The notes beneath the pieces were generated by a model, which was given only the letters and a program-made list of their open reading frames with translations, was not told where the DNA came from and made no database searches. The position numbers and the translations under genes were made by a program. Positions 20,974-30,661 of a stretch of 64,000 nucleotides of DNA are shown here, piece by piece (the stretch's first letter is position 1; every line of letters begins with the position of its first letter). The stretch is from Aquabacterium sp. NJ1. Its GTDB lineage: Bacteria > Pseudomonadota > Gammaproteobacteria > Burkholderiales > Burkholderiaceae_C. The DNA lies in NCBI RefSeq assembly GCF_000768065.1, contig NZ_JRKM01000001.1, positions 496,001 to 560,000 of the forward strand, in the 5' to 3' direction.

Positions 20974-21816
20974 GTGAAACTGCTGAAGAACACCTCCCGG
21001 AGCACCTGGACCGGCCAACGTGCCGGCCTGCTGGCACTGGCTGCGAGCGCCCTGATGGCGGCATGCGGGTCAGCCCCTCAAGACGAGTTTGCCAACATCA
21101 GCCCGGACAAATTGTACGCAGACGCCAAAGATGAAGCGGCTGACGGCAATTACGAGAACGCCATCAAGCGCCTGGAAAAGGTCGAAGCGCGCGCATCCGG
21201 CACGATCCTGGCGCAGCAGGCGCAGATCGACCTGGCCTATGCCTACTACAAAACCGGCGAAAAGGCCCAGGCCCTGGCCAAGCTGGAACGCTTCATCCGC
21301 CTGCACCCCACCAGCCCTGCGCTGGACTACGCCTACTACCTGCAAGGCCTGGTCAACTTCAACGACGACCTGGGTCTGTTCGGCCGCCTGGCCAGCCAGG
21401 ACCTGTCAGAGCGGGATCAACAAGCCTCACGTGACGCCTACGAGTCCTTCCGGCTGCTGAGTGAACGCTTTCCCGCCTCGAAGTACACACCCGATGCGCG
21501 CCTGCGCATGAACCACATCGTGAACTCGCTGGCTGCCGGCGAAGTGCACGTGGCGCGCTATTACCTGCGTCGCGGCGCCTACCTGGCCGCCGCGAACCGC
21601 GCCCAGCAAGCCGTCAAGGACTACCGCCAGTCGCCGGCCATCGAAGAAGCGCTCTACATCATGGTGGAAAGCTACGACAAGCTGGGCCTGACGCAGTTGC
21701 GTGACGACGCCCAACGCGTCCTCAAACAGAGCTTCCCCAGCAGCGTTTACCTGGGGGACCAGGCCGCCACCAATCTCAACGCGCCCGCCAAGAAGCCCTG
21801 GTGGCAGCTCTGGTGA
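20974..21816 (+). CDS. bamD: Outer membrane assembly lipoprotein BamD (ComL), GTG start
   Basis: BamD is the essential TPR lipoprotein of the BAM complex that binds BamA and incoming beta-barrels. The 280-residue product starts at GTG, has a basic N-terminus, a hydrophobic helix and the lipobox LMAAC with Cys31, then five TPR-like repeats (YADAKDEAADGNYENAIKRL, AQIDLAYAYYKTGEKAQALA, DYAYYLQGLVNF). No ATG in this frame leaves a complete signal peptide, so GTG is favoured; the Shine-Dalgarno is weak (GGAG about 19 bases away). It is divergent from rluD and convergent with aceK. Confidence 0.94.
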   Translation: MKLLKNTSRSTWTGQRAGLLALAASALMAACGSAPQDEFANISPDKLYADAKDEAADGNYENAIKRLEKVEARASGTILAQQAQIDLAYAYYKTGEKAQALAKLERFIRLHPTSPALDYAYYLQGLVNFNDDLGLFGRLASQDLSERDQQASRDAYESFRLLSERFPASKYTPDARLRMNHIVNSLAAGEVHVARYYLRRGAYLAAANRAQQAVKDYRQSPAIEEALYIMVESYDKLGLTQLRDDAQRVLKQSFPSSVYLGDQAATNLNAPAKKPWWQLW

Positions 21817-21837
21817 GGCCAGGCAGGCGGGGCGGGC

Positions 21838-23736
21838 TCAGTCCCCGCTGCTGGCGCCACCGGCTGTGAAGCCGGAGAGCGTCCCCTGGTCATGAACCTC
21901 GCGGCCCAGCGGTCGCACGTCCACAGGCTCTTCGGTCGGGGCCACCTCGGCAGAGGGCTCGGCCTGGATCTGCTCCAGGTGGATCTTGTGGATGAATCGG
22001 CGCGCCCTGTCGTACGGGAACACGTCATGCACATAACCCGCCTTGATGCGCTCCTTGTGCTGCTGCCAGAAATCGGCCTCCAGCAGATCGGCATGGTGTT
22101 CCATGAAGATTTTGCGCACGCGCGGGTCACCCAGCAGGAAGGGCCCGAAAGTCTCGGGGAACACATCGTGCGGGCCGACGCTATACCAGATCTCGCCTGA
22201 CATCTCCTCTTCCTCCGTGCGCGGCTCGGGCACCTTGCGGAAGTTGCAATCGGTGACGTACTCGATCTCGTCATAGTCGTAGAACACGACCTTGCCGTTG
22301 CGCGTCACGCCGAAGTTCTTCCACAGCATGTCACCCGGGAAGATGTTGGCCGCCACCAGGTCCTTCAGCGCGTTGCCGTACTCGATCACGGCGTGCTCCA
22401 GCGAATCGCCACTGGCTTCCTGGATGTAGATGTTGAGCGGCACCATGCGGCGCTCGATGTAGAGGTGCTTGAGGATCAGCACCTGGCCGTCCTCGTCTTC
22501 CTCCATCACGCTGGGGGCGAACTTCTTGAGCTCGGCAATCAGCTCCTCATCGAAGCGGTGGCGCGGAAAGGCCACGTTGGTGAACTCCAGCGAGTCGGCC
22601 ATGCGCCCCACGCGGTCGTGCTGCTTCACGAGCTGGTACTTGCTCATGATCAGGTCGCGTGTGGTTTCCTTCTGGGGCGGGAAGTAATCCTTGATGACCT
22701 TGAACACGAAGGGGTAGGACGGCAGGTCGAACACCAGCATGACCATGCCCTTGATGCCCGGCGCGATGCGGAACTTGTCGCTGGAATGCTTCAGGTGGAA
22801 CAGGAAGTCCCGGTAGAACAGGTTCTTGCCATGCTTCTGCAGACCGATGGCGCTGTAGAGCTCGCCGCGTGGCTTGCGGGGCATCAGCGTGCGCAGGAAC
22901 TGCACGTAAGCCGATGGCACCGGCATGTTCACCATGAAGTAGGCGCGCGCAAAGCTGAACAAGGCCAGCAGATCGTCCTCGCCAAACAAGGCCGCATCGA
23001 TGTAGAGGCGGTTCTTGGAGTTGTGCAGGATGGGGATCGCAAACGGCAGGCTGCGGAAGCCGTTGACCACCTTGCCGACGATGTACGCCCCCTTGTTGCG
23101 GAAGAACAAGGAGCTCAGAACCTGGATCTGGAAGTTGGTGCGCAAGCGCACATTGCCCACCTGCTCCATCAAGGCTTCGTACACGAAACCGATGTCGCGG
23201 TCCAGATCATCGAAGGGGATGGTCAGCTCGTAGTTCAGGACGATGGTCTTGAGCGTGTCGCGCAGGTTGTCGCGCGTGGGGTAGTAGGCACGGAAAGTGG
23301 CGTTGCCCTCACCTTCCTCGTCATCGATGTACTCGGTGGACACCGCCGGGCGCACGAAGATGAAGTCGTTGCGGTAGTACTTGCGGTGCAGGATCTTGAT
23401 GGTGACCGAGTTGAAGAAGGTCTCGGCCAGCTCCGGCTGCTTGTGCCCGGTCAGCAAGCCGATGTAGAACAGCTTGATCTGGTGCCAGACCTCCATGGGC
23501 AAGGTGCTGGCCTGGTAATCCTTTTCCAGGCGCTCGACGGCCTCTTCCACCCGCAGGTCATAGAACTCGATGCGCACACGCTGCGCTGTCTGCTGGCCAT
23601 GCCAGTCCGCCTGCTCGAAGCGCTTCTTGGACTGCGCACTGGTTTCGCTGAAGATCTTGTAGTGGCGGTCAAAGCCGTCCAGCAAAGCCTTGGCGATTTC
23701 AAAGACGCGGGAGTCGGTCAGCTGCTGTGGAAACAT
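21838..23736 (-). CDS. aceK: Isocitrate dehydrogenase kinase/phosphatase
   Basis: AceK phosphorylates and dephosphorylates isocitrate dehydrogenase to steer carbon between the TCA cycle and the glyoxylate shunt. The 632-residue product is full length and matches the family from [21 protein letters not shown] to the kinase core ([68 protein letters not shown]), which includes the ATP-binding and metal-binding acidic residues. About 60 residues at the C-terminus are variable and acidic. No aceA, aceB or icd is adjacent; in Betaproteobacteria aceK is often a stand-alone gene. It lies 18 bases after the carbonic anhydrase gene, on the same strand. Confidence 0.96.
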   Translation of the reverse strand: MFPQQLTDSRVFEIAKALLDGFDRHYKIFSETSAQSKKRFEQADWHGQQTAQRVRIEFYDLRVEEAVERLEKDYQASTLPMEVWHQIKLFYIGLLTGHKQPELAETFFNSVTIKILHRKYYRNDFIFVRPAVSTEYIDDEEGEGNATFRAYYPTRDNLRDTLKTIVLNYELTIPFDDLDRDIGFVYEALMEQVGNVRLRTNFQIQVLSSLFFRNKGAYIVGKVVNGFRSLPFAIPILHNSKNRLYIDAALFGEDDLLALFSFARAYFMVNMPVPSAYVQFLRTLMPRKPRGELYSAIGLQKHGKNLFYRDFLFHLKHSSDKFRIAPGIKGMVMLVFDLPSYPFVFKVIKDYFPPQKETTRDLIMSKYQLVKQHDRVGRMADSLEFTNVAFPRHRFDEELIAELKKFAPSVMEEDEDGQVLILKHLYIERRMVPLNIYIQEASGDSLEHAVIEYGNALKDLVAANIFPGDMLWKNFGVTRNGKVVFYDYDEIEYVTDCNFRKVPEPRTEEEEMSGEIWYSVGPHDVFPETFGPFLLGDPRVRKIFMEHHADLLEADFWQQHKERIKAGYVHDVFPYDRARRFIHKIHLEQIQAEPSAEVAPTEEPVDVRPLGREVHDQGTLSGFTAGGASSGD

Positions 23737-23754
23737 CGTGTGCCCTGGTATGGA

Positions 23755-24417
23755 TCAAGCCTTGTCGGCGTAACGCTGCTTGAGTTGATCGATGGCCTCG
23801 GCATACGCCTGGGGAAGCCCCTCTGGCCCCGCCACCGACATGCGCAAGTCATTGATCAGGCCATTATGAACGCCGTAAACCCAGCCATGCACCACGACCT
23901 CCTGCCCTCTTGACCAGGCCTCATGAACCATCGTGGTCTGGCACACATTAAAGGCTTGCTGCAAGACATTGAGCTCGCACAGCGCGTTGTAACGGCGATC
24001 GCCCTCTGGCACCGTCATCAGCCATTCCAGATGCTGGTTGCGCACATCCTTGACGTGGCGGATCCAGTTGTCGACGATGCCGATGCGCAGGTCGTCCATG
24101 GCGGCGCGCACGCCACCACAGCCGTAGTGCCCCACCACCATGATGTGCTTGACCTTGAGCATGTCGATGGCAAACTCCACCACCGACAGGCAGTTCAGGT
24201 CGGAATGCCCCACCACGTTGGCCACATTGCGATGCACGAACATCTCGCCAGGCAGAAGGCCGCAGATTTCGTTGGCGGGCACCCGGCTGTCCGAACAGCC
24301 GATCCACAGGTACTCCGGGGACTGCTGCTTTTGCAGCCTGGAGAAGAAACCAGGGGTGCGTTGTTCAATGTCTCGTGCCCAGGCACGGTTGTTGTCAAAC
24401 AGGTGATCAAGTTTCAT
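23755..24417 (-). CDS. can: Beta-carbonic anhydrase
   Basis: This enzyme interconverts carbon dioxide and bicarbonate, feeding carboxylases. The 220-residue product has the zinc ligands of the beta class: Cys41 and Asp43 in CSDSR, and His97 and Cys100 in HYGCGG. The length and the N-terminus MKLDHLFDNNRAWA match the E. coli Can type. The ATG at 24417 is chosen; the longer frame upstream has no family similarity. It may be co-transcribed with aceK. The 250 bases to the divergent metallo-hydrolase gene hold no further gene. Confidence 0.95.
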   Translation of the reverse strand: MKLDHLFDNNRAWARDIEQRTPGFFSRLQKQQSPEYLWIGCSDSRVPANEICGLLPGEMFVHRNVANVVGHSDLNCLSVVEFAIDMLKVKHIMVVGHYGCGGVRAAMDDLRIGIVDNWIRHVKDVRNQHLEWLMTVPEGDRRYNALCELNVLQQAFNVCQTTMVHEAWSRGQEVVVHGWVYGVHNGLINDLRMSVAGPEGLPQAYAEAIDQLKQRYADKA

Positions 24418-24576
24418 GCCCCACAGTGTAGTTAGGGATGCCCCTGATCGGGAAAAGGCAGGCCAAAAGAAACGGCCGCCCCGGTATTTGCCATGATGCC
24501 GACACTGTTGTTGCGCATAACAATGGCCGTGTCTCCTCATTCAGATGAACGCCACCCATCGGGCTGACGTTTCTCG

Positions 24577-24606
24577 CCCGGGTCGGTTTGGCCCGGGTTC
24601 TTTTCT
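24577..24606. other. CCCGGG/CCCGGG hairpin upstream of the metallo-hydrolase gene
   Basis: Two copies of CCCGGG (24577-24582 and 24592-24597), each self-complementary, are separated by 9 bases and followed by a T-rich run (TTCTTTTCTC) on the plus strand. It looks like a terminator or leader hairpin, but no plus-strand gene ends upstream. It could lie in the 5' leader of the gene at 24667. Confidence 0.3.
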
Positions 24607-24666
24607 CCCTTCGGCGAACCTGCACACAGCAAGGCACAATGGCTTGACTCCATCCTGCTGTGCCTC

Positions 24667-25746
24667 ATGCCTGCTACCTCAGAAGCCGCCAAGCCCTTGC
24701 ATTACCCGCTGGACAAGACCCAACCCCTACCTGGCCAGTTGATGACGATCCGGCCCGGCCTGCACTGGTTGCGCATGCCCATACCCTTTGCGCTCAACCA
24801 CATCAACCTGTGGGCACTGGACGATGAGCTGGACGGCCAGGCTGGCTGGACCATCGTGGATGCGGGCGTGGCCACCGAGCCCATCCGCGAAGCCTGGCAG
24901 ACGCTCTGGGCTGGCGCGCTGGCCGACAAGCCTCTGACGCGCATGCTGGTGACCCACATGCACCCCGACCACGTCGGCAACGCGCAATGGCTGATCGAGC
25001 ACTTCAGCGCACCAGGTCAGCCCGCCCGCTTGTGGATGAGCGCCACCGACCACTTCGCGGCCCAACTGGCGTGTGAATCAACCACCGGTTTTGGCGGCGC
25101 CCGTGCGGCTGATTTCTTCCAGCAACACGGCCTGAACAATCCAGAAGATGTCGAGAAGATCCGGGGGCGCAGCAACTATTTCAAATCGCTGGTGCCCACC
25201 GTGCCTTACAGCTATCGCCGGCTGCAGGACGGCATGCTGCTGCGCATCGGCGAACGCGAGTGGCGCTGTATCTCCGGCTACGGCCACAGCCCCGAGCACA
25301 TCGCCCTGTTCAACGAACGCGATGGCCTGCTCATCTCCGGGGACATGCTGCTGCCCAGCATCTCCACCAACGTCAGTGTGGTGGACATGGAGCCAGAAGG
25401 CGACGCGCTGGGCCTGTTCCTGAGCTCGCTGGACAAGATGGCCGCCTTACCCGGCGACACCTTGGCCCTGCCCTCGCATGGCCTGCCCTTCACGGGCATC
25501 CATGCCCGCATCCAGCAGTTGAAGGCCCACCATGACGATCGTCTGAGCGAGGTGCTGCAGGCCTGCGCGCTCAAGCCGTCGAGCGCCGCGGACATGCTGC
25601 CCGTGCTGTTCAAACGCCAGCTGGACCTGCACCAGACCACCTTTGCCATGGGCGAATCCATCGCCCACCTGAACTACCTGTGGCACCGCGGGCAACTGCA
25701 CCGCCACCAGGATGCGCAAGGCACCTGGTTGTTCGAGAAGGCCTGA
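24667..25746 (+). CDS. Metallo-beta-lactamase-fold hydrolase
   Basis: The 359-residue product has the MBL metal site: HMHPDH at residues 97-102, His207 in GHSPEH, Asp226 in SGDM, and His271 in PSHGLPF. Such proteins are two-metal hydrolases acting on thioesters, lactones or other esters. The C-terminal part (about 280-359) resembles the winged-helix end seen in LACTB2-like and glyoxalase II-related proteins. The substrate is not known; no biosynthetic neighbour hints at one. Its stop TGA abuts the stop of the convergent protease gene with no base between them, so the two share the sequence TGATCA. Confidence 0.9.
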   Translation: MPATSEAAKPLHYPLDKTQPLPGQLMTIRPGLHWLRMPIPFALNHINLWALDDELDGQAGWTIVDAGVATEPIREAWQTLWAGALADKPLTRMLVTHMHPDHVGNAQWLIEHFSAPGQPARLWMSATDHFAAQLACESTTGFGGARAADFFQQHGLNNPEDVEKIRGRSNYFKSLVPTVPYSYRRLQDGMLLRIGEREWRCISGYGHSPEHIALFNERDGLLISGDMLLPSISTNVSVVDMEPEGDALGLFLSSLDKMAALPGDTLALPSHGLPFTGIHARIQQLKAHHDDRLSEVLQACALKPSSAADMLPVLFKRQLDLHQTTFAMGESIAHLNYLWHRGQLHRHQDAQGTWLFEKA

Positions 25747-26790
25747 TCAGTCCGGGATGATCGCGTGGCGCAGCTGGTCACGCGGGCCATCAAACTCCGG
25801 CATGATCGAACGCACCACATCCCAGAAACGCGGGCTGTGGTTCATCTCGCGCAGGTGCGCCAACTCGTGCGCCACCACGTAATCGATCACGCTGATGCTG
25901 AAGTGGATCAGGCGCCAGTGCAGCCGGATCGAACCATCGGCGCTGGCACTGCCCCAGCGGGTCTTGGCCGATGACAGGCTGACCTTGCGCACCGACACGC
26001 CCAACTGGTCTGCGTAAACCGGCACACGCGCCAGGAAGACCTGCATGGCCTCGCGCTGCAGCCAGGCCTGCACGGCATCGCGGATCTGCTCGGCCGAGGC
26101 GTTCTGCGGCAAGCCCAGGTGCAGAGCCCGCTGCGCCACGCCGGGAAGGCCTTGATCGGCTTGCTGGAAAGGCGCTTGCAGGGCCGCCCCGTCGACACGG
26201 GGATCCAGCACCAGTACCACCGACTCGCCCATATAGGGCACGGTCGCGCCTTCGCGCCAGTCGATGCGCGCGGACAACTGCTTCTGAGCGCGTTCGCGCT
26301 GCTCGACCAGCTTGTTGCAGATCCAGCGCTCCTTGGCGCGCAAGGCGGTCTCGATGTCGGTGGACGAGACCCAGCGCGGCGCACGCACGCTCAGGCCCTC
26401 GACACCGACCACCATGCCAATGCTGCGGCGGCGCGCACGCTTGATTTCATAAGACACGATGGCCTTGCCCAGGCGGATTTCATGCTCACCCTGAGGGTGG
26501 CGAAACCAGGGCAGACCGCTCACGGGATGGCACTCATCATGCGCGTGATGCGGCACACGCAGGGCGGATGTCTTGGACACCGGTGCGTCATCGGGGCTGG
26601 GCACGCCATTGCCCCGAACAGCAGGGTCAGCGGCCAGGGAAGAGGAAGACAAAGGGGGAGCCGCAAGCGGCGATACAGCAGCAGTCAAAGGAGGCAAGGA
26701 ATGTGAAACGGCAGATACAGCCGACACGGGATCAGCGCAGAGATCATCGTCTCCCCACAGACCCAGTTGCATCGGCTCGGAGAGTCTCAA
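25747..26790 (-). CDS. YgjP-like zinc metalloprotease (M48 family, DUF45), TTG start
   Basis: The 347-residue product carries the zincin motif HELAH near residue 310 (VVAHELAHLREMNHSPRFW), with a third ligand expected just after it, and an upstream KTRWGSAS segment typical of the YgjP/DUF45 group. About 110 residues at the N-terminus are low complexity (Ala, Val, Ser, Pro). Its start may be TTG at 26790, preceded by GGGGGAG five bases away and overlapping the gmhB stop as TTGA; the ATG at 26772 lacks a ribosome site. The biological substrate of this family is unknown. It is convergent with the metallo-hydrolase gene and follows gmhB. Confidence 0.88.
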   Translation of the reverse strand: MRLSEPMQLGLWGDDDLCADPVSAVSAVSHSLPPLTAAVSPLAAPPLSSSSLAADPAVRGNGVPSPDDAPVSKTSALRVPHHAHDECHPVSGLPWFRHPQGEHEIRLGKAIVSYEIKRARRRSIGMVVGVEGLSVRAPRWVSSTDIETALRAKERWICNKLVEQRERAQKQLSARIDWREGATVPYMGESVVLVLDPRVDGAALQAPFQQADQGLPGVAQRALHLGLPQNASAEQIRDAVQAWLQREAMQVFLARVPVYADQLGVSVRKVSLSSAKTRWGSASADGSIRLHWRLIHFSISVIDYVVAHELAHLREMNHSPRFWDVVRSIMPEFDGPRDQLRHAIIPD

Positions 26791-27395
26791 GTCAACTCCC
26801 CCATATGGGTCGCGACCGGGCTGTCTTCGCCATGGGCCTTGCGATCCCGCAGGATGAGAAAGTCTGCAAACGCAGACAGGTCAGGGTGAATGGTCAGGTC
26901 GGGCACGCGCTGGCGCAGATCGAACAGGTCGGACTCGCTCATGGTGGCAGCCTGACCGGTACGCACCAGATGGGGTTCGCACCCCACGGATTGGGCGGCC
27001 AGCACGTCACGCGGGAGGTCGCCCACCATGGGCACACCGTCCAGGCTGCGCCCGAAGCGCTGGCCGATCATCTGGAACAAGCCCGGCAAGGGCTTGCGGC
27101 AGGTGCACTGGTCTTCAGGGGTGTGCGGGCAGAAGAACACCGCCTCCACACGCCCACCCACACGCGCCAGCATCTGGTTCATCTTGGCATGCATGGCGTT
27201 GAGCGCCACCATGTCGAACAGGCCACGGCCAATGCCCGACTGGTTGGTCGCCACCACCACATGCCAGCCGGCGTGGTTCAGGCGGGCAATGGCCTCCAGC
27301 GCACCAGGCAGCGGCACCCACTCGTCGCTGGACTTGATGTAGTCCTCGCGTTCGTGGTTGATCGTGCCGTCGCGATCGAGGATGACCAGTTTCAT
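26787..27395 (-). CDS. gmhB: D-glycero-beta-D-manno-heptose-1,7-bisphosphate 7-phosphatase
   Basis: GmhB removes the 7-phosphate in the ADP-heptose route to lipopolysaccharide core. The 202-residue HAD protein has Asp7 and Asp9 in LDRDGTIN, the zinc-binding segment CPHTPEDQCTCRKP (around residues 90-103), and VGDLPRDVLAA as the acidic metal motif. The ATG at 27395 with GGAGAGGGC upstream is chosen. Its stop overlaps the TTG start of the YgjP-like gene. It lies 34 bases after glyS. In Burkholderiales this glyQS-gmhB order is common, often followed by an acyltransferase gene, which is not seen here. Confidence 0.94.
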   Translation of the reverse strand: MKLVILDRDGTINHEREDYIKSSDEWVPLPGALEAIARLNHAGWHVVVATNQSGIGRGLFDMVALNAMHAKMNQMLARVGGRVEAVFFCPHTPEDQCTCRKPLPGLFQMIGQRFGRSLDGVPMVGDLPRDVLAAQSVGCEPHLVRTGQAATMSESDLFDLRQRVPDLTIHPDLSAFADFLILRDRKAHGEDSPVATHMGELT

Positions 27396-27429
27396 GCCCT
27401 CTCCGGGGTGGATGCGTCCAGACACGTGC

Positions 27430-29613
27430 TCAGGCCGCCAGCCTGGAGATGTCCGCCACCTGGTTCATGGCCTTGTGCAAGGTGGCCAGCAAGCCCAGAC
27501 GGTTCGCCTTCAGGGCAGCGTCATCGGCATTGACCATGACCCCGTCGAAGAAGGCATCAACCGGCGCCTTGAGCACGGCCAGCGCCTGCAAGCTTGCAGT
27601 GTAGTCACCTTCTTCGAAGGATGCGCGTGCTTTTGGCGCAGCAGCCTGCAGCGCGTCATACAGCGCACGCTCGGCGGCTTCTTTCAGCAGGCCCTCATCA
27701 ACCTTGGCTTCAACCTGGGTTTCCGCCTTCTTGAGGATGTTGCCCACGCGCTTGTTGGCAGCCGCCAGCGACGCAGCCTCGGGCAGCGCGGCAAAGGCGC
27801 GCACCGCCGCCAGGCGACGGGGGACGTCACCCAGGCGTTCGGGCTGCAGCGCCAGCACGGCGTCCACTTCCTGGGCACTGTAGCCTTGCTCGCGCAGGGA
27901 CACGGCCAGACGGTCCGAGAAAAACACCAGCAGGTGCTCGGCCGGGTTACTGATGAGCTCGCCAAACACGGGAATGGCCGCAGCGATCAACGCAGGCAGC
28001 TCCAATGGCAAGTTGTTCTCGACGAGGATGCGGATCACGCCCAGCGCATGGCGGCGCAGCGCAAACGGGTCCTTGTCGCCGGTGGGCAGCTGGCCGATAC
28101 CGAACAAGCCGACCAGGGTCTCCAGCTTGTCGGCCAGGGCCACCACGGTACCGGTGTGGTTGCGAGGCAAGGCGTCACCAGCAAAACGAGGCTTGTAATG
28201 GTCTTCGATGGCGATGGCCACGCCGTCACGCAGGCCTTCGTGGCGCGCGTAATAGCCGCCCATGATGCCCTGCAGCTCGGGGAACTCGCCCACCATGTCG
28301 GTCAGCAAGTCGGTCTTGGCCAGGCGGGCAGCCTGCTGGACCTTGCTGTCGAGCACGGCAAAGTGATCCTGCGCCTCCACCGTGAACGGCAGGGTCGCCA
28401 GGCTCAGTTGCTTGACGATCTCGTGGCCGATGGCGCGCACGCGCTCGGCGCGGTCACCCTGCGTACCCAGCTTGCCGTGGTACACCACCTTGGCCAGGCC
28501 GTCCACGCGCGACTCCAGGGTCTTCTTGCGGTCCTGATCGAAGAAGAACTTGGCATCGGCCAGGCGCGGGCGCACCACACGCTCGTTGCCACCGATCACG
28601 GCGCTGGCGTCGTCGGGCTTGATGTTGCTGACGATCAGGAACTGGTTGGTCAGCTTGCCCGACGTATCCAGCAGCGGGAAGTACTTCTGGTTGGCCTTCA
28701 TCGTGAGGATCAGGCACTCCTGGGGCACGGCCAGGAAGGCTTCTTCGAAGCGACCGGTCAGCACATTGGGGCGCTCGACCAGGGCCGTCACCTCATCGAG
28801 CAAGGCGTCGTCTTCGATGGGCTTGAGGTTGCTACCGGCCTTGGCTGCGGCTGCGGCCAGTTGGCGCTCGATCTCGGCGCGACGCTCGGCAAAGCTGGCG
28901 ATCACGGCGCCTTCGTGCTGCAGCTGCTCGGCGTAGGTGTCGGCCGTGAGCAGGATGATTTTCTCGACGCGGGCTTCAAAGCGGTGGCCACGCGTGCTGC
29001 GGCCAGCCTTCAGACCCAGCGCAGACACAGCCACCTCCTGGTCACCATGCAAGGCCACCAGGCCATGCGCCGGACGCACGAAGTTCACGCTGGTCCAGCC
29101 CGGCTGGAAGTTGGCGCCATCGCCTTGCTCCAGCTGGTAGGTCATGACTTTGGGAATGGGCAGCTTGGCGATGCTCTCGTCCAGCGCCTTCTGCAGGCCT
29201 TCAGCCAGGGTGGCACCAGGCTTGATGCTGTCAAAGAACAAGGCCTCGGCCTTGCCATCAGGGGCACGCTTGAGACCCGGCACGGCTTCAGGACCAGCGC
29301 CCAGCGCCGCCAGCTTCTTGAGCAGGGCCGGCGTGGCCTGGCCGTTGGCATCCAGCCCCACGGCGACAGGCATCAGCTTTTGTTGCACGGCCTGGTCAGC
29401 AGCCTTGCCTGCCACGTTGCTGACATGCACGGCCAGACGGCGCGGCGAGGCAAACGGCGTGACCACCACATCGGCCGCGGCCAGACCTTGAGCCTTGAGG
29501 CTGTCAGCCAGCACGTTGGCAAAGGATTCACCCAGCTTCTTGAGCGCCTTGGGCGGCAGCTCTTCAACAAACAGTTCGACGAGGAGGTTCGCCTTGTGAT
29601 TGGAGGACGTCAT
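27430..29613 (-). CDS. glyS: Glycine-tRNA ligase beta subunit
   Basis: GlyS is the large subunit of the alpha2beta2 glycyl-tRNA synthetase and binds the tRNA. The 727-residue product begins with LLVELFVEELPPKALKKLGE and contains the HD-like domain near the middle (TDLLTDMVGEFPELQGIMGGYYA) and a C-terminal anticodon-binding domain. It starts 2 bases after the glyQ stop, so the two are co-translated. The length is in the usual range. Confidence 0.97.
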   Translation of the reverse strand: MTSSNHKANLLVELFVEELPPKALKKLGESFANVLADSLKAQGLAAADVVVTPFASPRRLAVHVSNVAGKAADQAVQQKLMPVAVGLDANGQATPALLKKLAALGAGPEAVPGLKRAPDGKAEALFFDSIKPGATLAEGLQKALDESIAKLPIPKVMTYQLEQGDGANFQPGWTSVNFVRPAHGLVALHGDQEVAVSALGLKAGRSTRGHRFEARVEKIILLTADTYAEQLQHEGAVIASFAERRAEIERQLAAAAAKAGSNLKPIEDDALLDEVTALVERPNVLTGRFEEAFLAVPQECLILTMKANQKYFPLLDTSGKLTNQFLIVSNIKPDDASAVIGGNERVVRPRLADAKFFFDQDRKKTLESRVDGLAKVVYHGKLGTQGDRAERVRAIGHEIVKQLSLATLPFTVEAQDHFAVLDSKVQQAARLAKTDLLTDMVGEFPELQGIMGGYYARHEGLRDGVAIAIEDHYKPRFAGDALPRNHTGTVVALADKLETLVGLFGIGQLPTGDKDPFALRRHALGVIRILVENNLPLELPALIAAAIPVFGELISNPAEHLLVFFSDRLAVSLREQGYSAQEVDAVLALQPERLGDVPRRLAAVRAFAALPEAASLAAANKRVGNILKKAETQVEAKVDEGLLKEAAERALYDALQAAAPKARASFEEGDYTASLQALAVLKAPVDAFFDGVMVNADDAALKANRLGLLATLHKAMNQVADISRLAA

Positions 29614-29615
29614 GC

Positions 29616-30536
29616 TCAGGCAGCCTTCTTGTTATTGAGTTGTTCGATCACTTCGTCGGCCCAGGCCTTGGGGGCCATGGGGAAGCCCAGTCGAGCGCGG
29701 CTATCCAGGTAGCTGGCCGCCACAGCGCGGGCCAGATTGCGGATACGACCGATGTAGGCGGCACGCTCGGTCACCGAGATGGCGCCACGGGCATCCAGCA
29801 GGTTGAAGGTGTGGGCGGCCTTGAGCACCTGCTCGTAAGCCGGCAGCGCCAGTTGCTGCTCCATCAGGTACTTTGCCTGCGTCTCATAGTTGGTGAACGC
29901 GTCCAGCAGAAAATCGACATTGCTGTGCTCGAAGTTGTAGGTGGACTGCTCCACCTCGTTCTGATGGAACACGTCGCCATATTTGACGCCGGGCGAGTAG
30001 ACCAGGTCGTACACGCTCTCCACGCCTTGCAGGTACATGGCCAGGCGTTCCAGGCCATAGGTGATCTCACCGGTGATGGGCTTGCAGTCAATGCCGCCCA
30101 CCTGCTGGAAGTAGGTGAACTGCGTCACCTCCATGCCGTTGAGCCAGACTTCCCAGCCCAGGCCCCAGGCGCCCAGCGTGGGGTTCTCCCAGTCGTCTTC
30201 CACAAAGCGGATGTCGTTCTTCTTCAGATCGAAACCCAGGGCCTCCAGCGAACCCAGGTACAACTCCAGGATGTTGCTGGGTGCGGGCTTGAGCACAACC
30301 TGGTACTGGTAGTAGTGCTGCAGGCGGTTGGGGTTCTCGCCATAACGGCCATCCTTCGGGCGGCGGCTGGGCTGCACATAAGCGGCCTTCCAGGGCTCCG
30401 GGCCCAGTGCGCGCAGGAAGGTGGCGGTATGGCTGGTGCCCGCGCCCACTTCCATGTCATAGGGTTGCAGCAGCGTGCAGCCCTGGGCGTCCCAGTAGCT
30501 TTGCAAACGCAGGATCAGTTGCTGGAAGGTCAGCAT
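29616..30536 (-). CDS. glyQ: Glycine-tRNA ligase alpha subunit
   Basis: GlyQ carries the aminoacylation site of the tetrameric glycyl-tRNA synthetase. The 306-residue product begins [20 protein letters not shown] and has class II motifs ([19 protein letters not shown] and [14 protein letters not shown]). The ATG at 30536 with AAGG upstream is chosen over an in-frame start 39 bases earlier. It is followed immediately by glyS and preceded, after 125 bases, by lnt on the same strand. Confidence 0.97.
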   Translation of the reverse strand: MLTFQQLILRLQSYWDAQGCTLLQPYDMEVGAGTSHTATFLRALGPEPWKAAYVQPSRRPKDGRYGENPNRLQHYYQYQVVLKPAPSNILELYLGSLEALGFDLKKNDIRFVEDDWENPTLGAWGLGWEVWLNGMEVTQFTYFQQVGGIDCKPITGEITYGLERLAMYLQGVESVYDLVYSPGVKYGDVFHQNEVEQSTYNFEHSNVDFLLDAFTNYETQAKYLMEQQLALPAYEQVLKAAHTFNLLDARGAISVTERAAYIGRIRNLARAVAASYLDSRARLGFPMAPKAWADEVIEQLNNKKAA

Positions 30537-30661
30537 GGTGTTGCCTTGTGTGATACCGGGCGCTTCGAGGCGCACCCTTGATCGGTGAATGTGTGTTGTT
30601 CTGCCTCACACACCGGGACACGCAAAACAAGCGCGCCAGCCCCGGGTGCAAAAGCTCGATT

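Noticed and set aside
24545-24742. A 65-codon frame spanning the CCCGGG hairpin before the metallo-hydrolase gene
   Set aside because: No Shine-Dalgarno; it overlaps the start of a well-supported gene in another frame; composition random.
27358-29712. A 784-codon open frame on the plus strand
   Set aside because: It lies opposite glyS; shadow frame with no family motifs.
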